A stretch of DNA of 64,000 nt from Flavivirga aquimarina (GTDB lineage Bacteria > Bacteroidota > Bacteroidia > Flavobacteriales > Flavobacteriaceae): assembly GCF_030540835.1 (NCBI RefSeq), contig NZ_JAUOEK010000134.1, forward strand, positions 1-64,000. Direction: 5' to 3'. Below the pieces are notes generated by a model, which saw nothing but the letters and a program-made list of their open reading frames with translations, made no database searches and was not told the origin of the DNA. A program made the position numbers and the translations under genes. Every line of letters starts with the position of its first letter. The first letter of the stretch is position 1. Positions 8,637-15,368 of the stretch are shown piece after piece.

Positions 8637-9485
8637 CTAATAACCGCTAACTTTAAAATTAAGCATTTGCCTAATTTTATTATAAATTTCTGGAAACTGA
8701 GATCTAAACTCCTGTGGTGTTTCAATAAAATTCTCAATAGTAACCGCTAAAAATTCAAACTGATTTGTGTAGGCATATTTTCTAAAGTAATTAGAAGCTT
8801 TTAATTCCTCACGTAGTCCTTCATTTTCTGAGAATAATGTAGATAACTCTTTAAAGGAATCGTTAAAAATGATAGAACTTACATCGCGCTCTTTCATGCT
8901 ATTAATATGGATGGCATGTGTAAGTTCATGTATGCCCAAATTTAAATTATCGTTTTCATCATCAAAGCCTTGTACAAAATCTTCCCAAGACAACACTAAA
9001 GCTTTCAATTTAGGGTTAAACTCTCCTTTATGATATGTTTTGTTAATATTAGAATAATATTTACTAGGATATATTACTATCTTAGAAATAATACCAATAT
9101 AAAAATCACGAAAACCAAAAGTTAACATTGCTGCTGTTGAAGCTATTAAAACTTTCATTTCGTCGCTTACTACAATATCTCTACCTATAAAATCCTTATC
9201 TTTTATAAAGGATGCTACACGATGCTCAAAATATTTTTTCTCTTTAGTCGTAAGTTTTTTATAAAAAGAAAATTGGTGTGTTAAAATAGATTTTTGATTT
9301 TTATTTAACCGCCTTAGATAAAAGTAAAAATGATTATATAATGGTCGTTTATTTTTAAGCACATACCCCATTTCTATCATTCTTATAGCATAGTTTAAAA
9401 GTATACATGCTAGAACAACAAAGAGAATTCCTAGAATTATTTTACTGCCCAAAGTGTACTTTTCTATAACAAGGATTAGAAACAT
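8637..9485 (-). CDS. MtfA-like zinc metallopeptidase, membrane-anchored
   Basis: A 282-aa protein with two hydrophobic segments at residues 1-33, then a soluble domain like the MtfA (DgsA anti-repressor) family. HELTHAIH near residue 187 carries the HExxH zinc-peptidase motif, preceded by KALVLSWEDFVQGFDDENDN and followed by NQFEFLAVTIENFIETPQEF, which supplies the glutamate-rich third-ligand region typical of the family. MtfA proteins act as aminopeptidases in E. coli; the target here is unknown. The gene stands alone. Confidence 0.75.
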   Translation of the reverse strand: MFLILVIEKYTLGSKIILGILFVVLACILLNYAIRMIEMGYVLKNKRPLYNHFYFYLRRLNKNQKSILTHQFSFYKKLTTKEKKYFEHRVASFIKDKDFIGRDIVVSDEMKVLIASTAAMLTFGFRDFYIGIISKIVIYPSKYYSNINKTYHKGEFNPKLKALVLSWEDFVQGFDDENDNLNLGIHELTHAIHINSMKERDVSSIIFNDSFKELSTLFSENEGLREELKASNYFRKYAYTNQFEFLAVTIENFIETPQEFRSQFPEIYNKIRQMLNFKVSGY

Positions 9486-10035
9486 AGTTAGCTTAACGTA
9501 TTAAAATATAATATATTTTAATTAATTATTTTGAACATAATAATTAATTAAATGCATAGATATGAAACAAAATACGTTTAAAACTCAAATTAACTGATAA
9601 AATGAAATTACTTATACATAAAACAGGGCTTCTCTCCTTCTCCTGCAAAAAAACTCTAGAAGATAGTTTTTATTCAAAAAATTAATGTTTTCCTCTTGAT
9701 CCTTTTGTAAAAAAATTGTCCATCTAAATAATAAATTTGATTATCACATCTATTCATGCCACTGGTGAAACAAATAGATATAAAAATCTCAAATTGCTAA
9801 TAAAATATTGATTCAGAGCCTAGTAACCCGGTACTATAAAAAGCCCAATCCGGTTCTCTAAATTTTATATTATTTTATCAATCATGATAACGGTCTTGAA
9901 ATGCTAAAACATTATATAACTTACTCCACTTCTTATTTGTCATCCATTCAACAACTAGAACGCTAAAATTAAAAAAAAGTTAAAGTTTTTTTATTGCTAA
10001 CCAATTGTTTAGTTTTGTATCGAATTTAAAAATTC
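9486..10035. other. 550-bp gap with possible coding remnants and the TetR operator
   Basis: No intact gene. On the minus strand two protein-like fragments in different frames (9878-9960, with VEWMTNKKWSKLYNVLAF, and 9797-9864, with FREPDWAFYSTGLLG) suggest a decayed gene, but I cannot identify it. The right end holds the promoter and operator of the TetR gene. Confidence 0.35.
9997..10017 (+). promoter_or_regulatory. Promoter -7 element inside a TetR operator
   Basis: CTAACCAATTGTTTAG (9997-10012) is a near-palindrome with one mismatched pair. It overlaps TAGTTTTG (10010-10017), an exact TAnnTTTG -7 element. A very similar site lies at 10616-10635 before the next gene. Overlap of operator and promoter suggests autorepression by the TetR protein encoded at 10036. 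Confidence 0.6.
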
Positions 10036-10599
10036 ATGGCCAGAAAGAAGCAATATATAGAAGAAGAAGTTATAGACAAAGCAATGCAATTGTTTTGGAG
10101 AAATGGTTATAAAAATACGTCTATAAAAATGCTTGAAAGAGAAATGAATATCAATAAATTCTCAATATATTCTAGTTTTGGAAGTAAACATGGCATTTTT
10201 ATTGAAAGTTTAAAATGCTACAAAGAAAAGACAAATGCAATGTTTAAAAAACTCGAAAAAGCTACTAATGGTGTTGAAGGTATTAAAGAGTTTTTCTATG
10301 AATCTGTTAATTTTTGCTATCAAAAAGGAAATCAAAAAGGCTGTTTAGTAACCAGTACTTATAATGAATTTTCAGAGAGCGAAGATAAATTAGTAAAAGA
10401 TCAAATGGAGGAATTTATGGAAACCCTTAAAAGTATATTTATTAAAAAATTAAAGATGGATGGCACCAAAGATGATGAGACCATACAAAAACAGGCTAAT
10501 TTTTTATTATTAGCAAAACATGGTTTAGCTACAGCTACTAGGGTTAATAACCAAAAAGAAATACAAGACTATATTGACATGACATTTAATAATATTTAA
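10036..10599 (+). CDS. TetR/AcrR-family transcriptional repressor
   Basis: A 187-aa regulator with the N-terminal TetR helix-turn-helix at residues about 9-55: VIDKAMQLFWRNGYKNTSI, then MNINKFSIYSSFGSKHGIFIES, which is the DNA-recognition part. The helical C-terminal domain (KGCLVTSTYNEFSE, TATRVNNQKEIQDYID) is the ligand and dimer region; no inducer can be predicted. Matching near-palindromes lie in front of this gene and of the lipoprotein gene at 10710, so it probably represses both. Confidence 0.88.
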   Translation: MARKKQYIEEEVIDKAMQLFWRNGYKNTSIKMLEREMNINKFSIYSSFGSKHGIFIESLKCYKEKTNAMFKKLEKATNGVEGIKEFFYESVNFCYQKGNQKGCLVTSTYNEFSESEDKLVKDQMEEFMETLKSIFIKKLKMDGTKDDETIQKQANFLLLAKHGLATATRVNNQKEIQDYIDMTFNNI

Positions 10600-10615
10600 T
10601 ATTTTTTTACTCTAT

Positions 10616-10635
10616 AACTAACCGATTGTTTAGTT
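10616..10635. promoter_or_regulatory. Second TetR-type operator, before the lipoprotein gene
   Basis: AACTAACCGATTGTTTAGTT shares AACTAA/TTAGTT outer arms and nearly the same core as the site at 9997-10012. It lies 17 bp after the TetR stop and 75 bp before the start at 10710. Confidence 0.55.
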
Positions 10636-10709
10636 ATTGACAACAATTATAATAATAAATTCAATAGACTAAAAAAACTTATAGAATATAACATAAAAAA
10701 TAAAACAAT

Positions 10710-11540
10710 ATGAAATTTAGTATAACATCAATCATTATTTTAAGTACACTTCTTTTTGCTTGCAATAATAAAAGTAAAACAGAACCTAAACAAGAACAAA
10801 AACAAGAGCAAACAATCCAAGTTTTTAAAAACAAAGGGCATGAATTAATTTATAAAATGTCGCAAAAAGTAGGTGATTATAATTCCCTTAGTAAAAATAA
10901 GGACGTCATCTATACTTATACCTATCGCACTCCTGATGGCAAGGCTGATATTTCTACAGAAAAATACATATTTAATGGAGAATTATCATATGGATTATAC
11001 GACCAACACCAACGCACTTTTCCTGATTTAGAAGGGCAAATCGAGCAAGGTTATGACGGCAGTGAATATTGGCTCAAACACAATGGGGAGACCCTAGATG
11101 ATACAAAACGATTGAAAAGAGTTGCATTTAATAGGCCTACAAATTTTTATTGGTTCACAATGTTTCAAAAATTATTAGATCCTGGAGTGAATTACGAATA
11201 TATCGGAGAAAAAACGTTAAATAATATAAAATATGACGTAGTTAAAATCACCTTTAATTCAAACGAAGAAAAACCTACAGACATTTATCAACTTTATTTA
11301 AATAAGAATACATTATTAGTAGATCAGTTTCTTTTTACTGTGGCAGATTTTGGAGTCATGGAAACACCTTTTTTAATGAAACTTCAATATGAAAAAATAG
11401 AGAATTTAATGATTCCTACAAAACGTCTGTACAAAAAATCAACATGGCATGCAGATGTAAGTGATGCCCCTTGGATAGAGGTGACTTGGTCTAATATTGT
11501 ATTTAATAATAATCTAAATATAAAGGATTTTAAAAAATAA
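10710..11540 (+). CDS. Lipoprotein of the DUF6503 type
   Basis: The 276-aa product begins with a lipoprotein signal peptide and lipobox (LLFAC, cysteine at residue 18) followed by a Lys/Gln-rich tether. The main domain (from KNKGHELIYKMSQKVGDYN near residue 41) resembles the DUF6503 family, with TPDGKADISTEKYIFNGELS, AFNRPTNFYWFTMFQKLLD and DQFLFTVADFGV. The function of the family is not known to me; the fold may resemble lipoprotein-carrier (LolA-like) beta sheets. It is probably controlled by the adjacent TetR protein. Confidence 0.7.
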   Translation: MKFSITSIIILSTLLFACNNKSKTEPKQEQKQEQTIQVFKNKGHELIYKMSQKVGDYNSLSKNKDVIYTYTYRTPDGKADISTEKYIFNGELSYGLYDQHQRTFPDLEGQIEQGYDGSEYWLKHNGETLDDTKRLKRVAFNRPTNFYWFTMFQKLLDPGVNYEYIGEKTLNNIKYDVVKITFNSNEEKPTDIYQLYLNKNTLLVDQFLFTVADFGVMETPFLMKLQYEKIENLMIPTKRLYKKSTWHADVSDAPWIEVTWSNIVFNNNLNIKDFKK

Positions 11541-11586
11541 ATAACAACAGCATAGAACAGAGCCTTTATTTGAAATAAACACATAA

Positions 11587-11621
11587 AAAAGCAGGTGAAT
11601 TAATCTTCCACCTGCTTTAAT
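11587..11621 (+). terminator. Rho-independent terminator
   Basis: AAAGCAGGTG (11588-11597) pairs perfectly with CACCTGCTTT (11609-11618) around an 11-nt loop. It follows the lipoprotein gene, though the T run after it is short. Confidence 0.7.
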
Positions 11622-11735
11622 AATATAGAAATGGTTTAAATTTTTTTCAATTGAGTAAAAGAGCTATTTCTTGCTTCAATCAAAAAAGTTTAAATCACTT
11701 CATAATTAATTATTATTTTTTGATAATGCGTTTAT

Positions 11736-12057
11736 TAATTAACCCGAGTTTCCTAAAAAAATAGGAGCATAATAAGTTTTAGTATTTTAGAATTGGAAGA
11801 TTTATTTAAAGAAACAGAGCAAGTTCGCTTACAAATAGCAAGAAAAACCAATTCTAAAAGAAAGGACAAGCCTTATGTAGCTTACATAAAAGAAGCCATG
11901 AGGAAAATTATTGAAACTTCCATTAGTCAAATTTGCAGCTTAATGCCCAGACACATTAATGCTGTAACTACTAATGGTTTTATTATAAAACTAATGCTGG
12001 TTGTGATGGCTTTTCAAATCAAACAGATAATTTAAAATTGGAAACTCGAGTTAATTA
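11736..12057. mobile_element. MITE-like insertion-sequence remnant with terminal inverted repeats
   Basis: Eighteen-base ends at 11736-11753 and 12040-12057 are inverted copies differing at one position (core CCGAGTTTCC). The 322-bp element encloses only the C-terminal part of a transposase. TAATTA at both outer edges could belong to the repeats or be a target duplication, leaving 12-bp ends. The right end truncates a minus-strand secreted-protein gene (12051-12155). It looks like an internally deleted IS that may once have been moved by a full-length relative. Confidence 0.65.
11757..12035 (+). pseudogene. Transposase C-terminal fragment, IS982-like (uncertain)
   Basis: The frame opens after a stop at 11754-11756 and has no ATG near its beginning; a TTG at 11793 gives 80 aa. 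The text YIKEAMRKIIETSISQICSL and PRHINAVTTNGFIIKLML resembles the end of DDE transposases of the IS982 kind (basic stretch, IET, then a hydrophobic helix), but I cannot fix the family by eye. It lies between the inverted repeats of the MITE-like element and lacks the catalytic DDE region. Confidence 0.5.
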
Positions 12058-12155
12058 GGTATATAGGTTTGAGCTTTTGTAGATAATGTGAAGTTTATTA
12101 ACAATAAAACTAAAACGTAATGTGTTGCTTTTGTAATGTTTTGTTTTGTTTTCAT
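12051..12155 (-). pseudogene. 5' remnant of a secreted-protein gene cut by the IS remnant
   Basis: From ATG 12155 the frame encodes 34 residues: a clear signal peptide (VLVLLLINFTLSTKAQ) followed by TYIPN, then a stop formed by the inverted-repeat end of the inserted element. AQTYIPN or AQTYVPD is a common mature N-terminus of large leucine-rich-repeat secreted proteins in Bacteroidota, so the lost gene was probably one of these (inference). No matching continuation is visible beyond the left end of the element. Confidence 0.6.
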
Positions 12156-12868
12156 AATTTTTAATGTTTATTCGGGTTAAACTTTACTTAATCTTTTAAA
12201 TATGTACATATACCCGTAAAACGTTCTGTTTTTTTTAAACCCTAACCTTTTTAATGTTACCAAAATGCTAACATTTTTTATAGCTTAATATAAACCTGTC
12301 ACACAAACCCCCATAACATATTGTTTTTAAGGTTTTTACACAAAACATGAGTTTGTAATACTTTTGCGACATGAAGTGAATGACTTTGTTGACCTACTTT
12401 AAGTCTATGTGTAGCTTGTACCATTTTGTAACTTTCTCTCAATAGCAGACAGGGATATTAGTCTTATAATACCTTTTTTTATCAAAAAAATTGAAACCAG
12501 AAAAAAATTCGACGAAAGGCGAAAAAAAAATAAATCGACTATTATACTGATTAGCAACAAGTAAAATACCCAACAAAACTTTGTGTGCATTGCTTCTAAT
12601 TTTTCTTTCGGAAAACCCTAGTTCTTTTTGCTATATTCACCCCAAAATCTGAAAACTCTGGTAGATTTTCACGCAAAAAATCATATACAAATCGTCAAAT
12701 GATTTTAAGCAAATTAGTAATCTATTAGATATTAGGTTTACTAATGAAAATACATGGAATAAGTCAACTGTGAACACTACCATCAGTTATACAGAATAAG
12801 AAATGACAAGAAACAACCCTTTATTTAGAATATTGACAAACATTAAATAATAAAAAACCCAAAACAAC
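12156..12868. other. 713-bp AT-rich gap without an intact gene
   Basis: No convincing gene on either strand. A TACTTTTG motif at 12359-12366 matches the -7 promoter consensus, but the ATG after it at 12371 meets a stop after two codons. The 61-aa minus-strand frame at 12405-12590 is AT-driven hydrophobic text. The left part probably carried the promoter of the broken gene at 12051-12155; the right part should hold that of the gene at 12869. Confidence 0.4.
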
Positions 12869-13954
12869 ATGAAAAAATTAACAATGATTTTAGGAATCAC
12901 AACGCTTGTTCTAGTAGGCACTACAGCAAACGCTCAATTAGGAAGGTTAAAAAACCTGACCAAGAAAAAGGAAAGAAAAGAAAAAACAACATCGGAGGGT
13001 AAGGATAAAAAAGCATTGGAATTGGACTATACTACTTTTAAATTTACTCCAGCCATTACTATGAGCTCTTTGCTGTATGCAACAGAAATTTCCGAAAAAG
13101 GATCAACACGTCTTCAAAACTATACGGCCTCTTTTGTTCCTTATAAAAAGAAAGATGGGTCGAGTGTAAGCAATCTCAATGATCAATCGCAATACTTAAT
13201 AATAAAAGTTTTTAAAGGTACCGAATTCATCGACTATTTTGAGTATGATGGTGATCAAACTTTTGACAATAAAAAACTAAGAAAACTTAATGCTCCATCT
13301 AGCCGATACCAAAAAAATGGAGAATGGGCTGATGGAACAAATGTTGACCTTAAAAAATGGGGAGAAGGAATGTATCGCCTAGAGTTTTATGCAGGAAACA
13401 AATTGTTCTACAACTTTGATTTTGAAGTATATAAAGTAACAAATGACGATCCATATGCTGAACTTAATGAGATGTATTTAAGCCGTGGTGCATGGAATAA
13501 ATACGCTTATATGGAACACCAAAAATCTGGCAACATGGTATTTGGGTTCTACATGCAACATGAAGAATTTCAACCGAATCCATCTGATCCAAATAAAACG
13601 TTAAAAGACGTAAAATGGACACTTAACATGACCAAAGACGGTAAGCCTTTTGCTACCAACTACAATGGCTTAAGCAAACCAGTTAAGGGTAAAGTTAATC
13701 GTGCTAAATGGACTGAAATGAATACAGCAATGAAGTCTTCAGACGGTAAGCAAGTTATTAAACTATCCAGCCTTACTGATGGTGCTTATAAAATAGAGGT
13801 GAAAGTAGATATTGAAGCCAAACCTAGGGTTTACAATTTTTCTGTAGCTAACAACAAAATTGTTTTAATGGATGAACAAGACAGAAGCAAGAATACTGAT
13901 CCTACCAGATTAGTTGAAGGTTGGAATAACTTTTATTGGTTTAAACTGGAGTGA
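12869..13954 (+). CDS. Secreted protein of unknown function
   Basis: A 361-aa protein with a signal peptide ending NANA-Q at residue 23, then a lysine-rich linker of about 25 residues and a beta-rich domain. Recognisable stretches include YLIIKVFKGTEFIDYFEYDG, LKKWGEGMYRLEFYAGNKLF, YNFDFEVYKVTNDDPYAE and a C-terminal repeat of the same kind (LSSLTDGAYKIEVKVDIEAK). The alternating pattern looks like two immunoglobulin-like beta domains. No catalytic motif is seen and I do not recognise the family. It stands alone, with a terminator after it. Confidence 0.6.
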   Translation: MKKLTMILGITTLVLVGTTANAQLGRLKNLTKKKERKEKTTSEGKDKKALELDYTTFKFTPAITMSSLLYATEISEKGSTRLQNYTASFVPYKKKDGSSVSNLNDQSQYLIIKVFKGTEFIDYFEYDGDQTFDNKKLRKLNAPSSRYQKNGEWADGTNVDLKKWGEGMYRLEFYAGNKLFYNFDFEVYKVTNDDPYAELNEMYLSRGAWNKYAYMEHQKSGNMVFGFYMQHEEFQPNPSDPNKTLKDVKWTLNMTKDGKPFATNYNGLSKPVKGKVNRAKWTEMNTAMKSSDGKQVIKLSSLTDGAYKIEVKVDIEAKPRVYNFSVANNKIVLMDEQDRSKNTDPTRLVEGWNNFYWFKLE

Positions 13955-14052
13955 TAACTAAATGAGTTGAGTCTAAGTCTTTCAAATAATGGTATCATAA
14001 AAATTAGGAGCTATGATTCGACTATTAAATAAATAATCGATTGCCAACAAAA

Positions 14053-14098
14053 AAAGAGGTCGTCTAAAAAATAATTTTTAGGCGATTTTCTTTTTTTG
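14053..14098 (+). terminator. Rho-independent terminator
   Basis: CGTCTAAAAA (14061-14070) pairs with TTTTTAGGCG (14075-14084) with one G-U pair, followed by a T-rich tract. It ends the gene at 12869-13954. Confidence 0.75.
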
Positions 14099-14109
14099 TT
14101 ATCTTTTGA

Positions 14110-14442
14110 TTTTTCATTATTCTAGGATTAAATTATGTTTCTAATAATCATGGTAAATCTTATTTTAGAGGAATTGCATTTACAATGTTAATATGGTGGC
14201 TATTCTTCTATTTCGCTTTAATGACTACTGAAGAATACTCATTTGGTATTGAAAAATTTTGGACATCAACACAAAATAGTGTGAAGTATTTTTTTAATTT
14301 TATTATTCCTACTCATAAAACCAACTATATGGATGAGCTCAAACCTAATAACTGGTTTTATCTATGGGATTTTATCGGTAGAGCATTAGTCGCATTTGGA
14401 ATATACCAAACAATTCAAGCATTTAGAAAATATAAGAAATAA
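14110..14442 (+). pseudogene. 3' remnant of a membrane-protein gene
   Basis: The frame is open from a stop at 14107-14109, and coding-like sequence (NNHGKSYFRGIAF) precedes the first ATG at 14185, which would give 85 aa. The product has two hydrophobic segments (MLIWWLFFYFALM; LWDFIGRALVAFGIYQTIQAF) separated by NFIIPTHKTNYMDELKP, a layout I associate with the C-terminal membrane part of larger Bacteroidota proteins, some with pentapeptide-like repeats. The 5' part is missing, so I read it as a truncated gene. A short intact membrane protein from 14185 is the alternative. Confidence 0.5.
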
Positions 14443-14480
14443 ACCAGATACAGTGACACAAAAAGTGACACAGCAACAAA

Positions 14481-14522
14481 ATAAAAAATCGCAATAATCT
14501 AAAAATTAGCTTATTACGATTT
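14481..14522 (-). terminator. Terminator of tRNA-Arg
   Basis: An 18-bp stem with two mismatches (14484-14501 with 14505-14522) is followed on the minus strand by a T-rich tract, 8 bp after the tRNA end. Confidence 0.65.
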
Positions 14523-14529
14523 TATTTTG

Positions 14530-14603
14530 TGACCGCGAAGGGATTCGAACCCCCAACCCTCAGAGCCGAAATCTGATATTCTATCCAGTTGAACTACGCA
14601 GCC
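14530..14603 (-). tRNA. tRNA-Arg (anticodon UCG)
   Basis: The minus strand folds as a full cloverleaf. The acceptor arms GGCTGCG and CGCGGTC pair with two G-U pairs. The anticodon stem TCAGA/TCTGA closes the loop TTTCGGC, giving anticodon TCG. The T arm GGGGG-TTCGAAT-CCCTT is regular. It decodes CGA and other CGN codons. The 5' end abuts a 7-bp tandem repeat. Confidence 0.92.
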
Positions 14604-14606
14604 TTT

Positions 14607-14694
14607 TTCAGTATTCAGTATTCAGTATTCAGTATTCAGTATTCAGTATTCAGTATTCAGTATTCAGTATTCAGTATTCAGTATTCAGTATTCA
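14607..14694. repeat. Heptanucleotide tandem repeat (TTCAGTA)12.6
   Basis: Twelve exact copies of TTCAGTA plus TTCA fill 14607-14694 without an error. The array begins four bases from the 5' end of tRNA-Arg, where its promoter or leader would be. Perfect short units of this kind change copy number by slipped-strand replication. Confidence 0.95.
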
Positions 14695-14742
14695 AAATTA
14701 ATTTTTACTTTATTAAAAAACTAATAAATACCAAGATTCATA

Positions 14743-15192
14743 CTAAGACAATTTAGACCTTACAATATTAGAAATCGTTTTTCCGTCTGCTTGTCCAGCT
14801 AACTCTTTACTAACAATGCCCATTACTTTACCCATATCTTTCATACCCTCTGCTCCTATGCTATCTATAGTCATAACAACTACTTTCTCAATTTCTTCAT
14901 CACTTAATGCTTCTGGTAAAAATTGTGCAATAACATCTGCTTCTGCTAATTCTGGAGCAGCTAAATCTTCACGTCCTTGCTCTATATAAATAGCAGCACT
15001 GTCTCTTCGTTGTTTTACTTGCTTTTGAAGGATTTTAAGCTCTTGTTCTTCTGTTAAATCTTCCTTTGCACCACTTTCTGTCTGCGCTAATAAAATAGCA
15101 GATTTTATGGCACGTAAAGCTGTTAAAGCTGTTTGATTTTTAGCTTTCATAGCTTCTTTTAAAGCAGACATAACATCTTGTTGTAAACTCAT
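14743..15192 (-). CDS. YqeY/GatB-C-terminal-domain protein
   Basis: A 149-aa helical protein of the YqeY family, related to the tRNA-binding tail domain of the GatB amidotransferase subunit. Typical text includes LQQDVMSALKEAMKAKN, TALRAIKSAILLAQTE, QVKQRRDSAAIYIEQGREDLA and MGKVMGIVSKELAGQADGK. The cellular role is not settled; it may act with tRNA-linked aminoacylation. It follows ftsZ after a terminator, so it is probably a separate transcription unit. Confidence 0.85.
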   Translation of the reverse strand: MSLQQDVMSALKEAMKAKNQTALTALRAIKSAILLAQTESGAKEDLTEEQELKILQKQVKQRRDSAAIYIEQGREDLAAPELAEADVIAQFLPEALSDEEIEKVVVMTIDSIGAEGMKDMGKVMGIVSKELAGQADGKTISNIVRSKLS

Positions 15193-15265
15193 TATAACAT
15201 TTTTATTTAAACGCGAAGATATAAAAAAGTTGGAAGCATGAAGTGTGAAGTACGAAGAAAAAATG

Positions 15266-15285
15266 ATTCCCTCCTTCGAGGGAAT
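15266..15285. repeat. Small palindromic hairpin between yqeY and ftsZ
   Basis: ATTCCCTC-CTTC-GAGGGAAT is a perfect 8-bp hairpin with a tetraloop, of the same general type as the REP-like palindromes at dcw junctions. Confidence 0.45.
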
Positions 15286-15304
15286 AACAAAATTTCAATT
15301 AAAT

Positions 15305-15343
15305 AAAAAACCCGAAAAGTTGAGGGATACTTTTCGGGTTCAT
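15305..15343 (-). terminator. Terminator of the dcw cluster after ftsZ
   Basis: AACCCGAAAAGT (15309-15320) pairs perfectly with ACTTTTCGGGTT (15329-15340) around an 8-nt loop. On the minus strand it is followed by a T-rich tract. Confidence 0.85.
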
Positions 15344-15368
15344 AACACAAATAAGGTCAGTGTGCTTT

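Noticed and set aside
12405-12590. 61-aa minus-strand frame in the gap before the secreted-protein gene
   Set aside because: Low-complexity Phe/Leu/Ile text from AT-rich sequence, with no signal-peptide or domain logic and no promoter facing it.
14607-14694. Regular repeats suggesting a CRISPR array
   Set aside because: The unit is 7 bp and contiguous, without spacers, and no cas genes are present; it is a simple tandem repeat.
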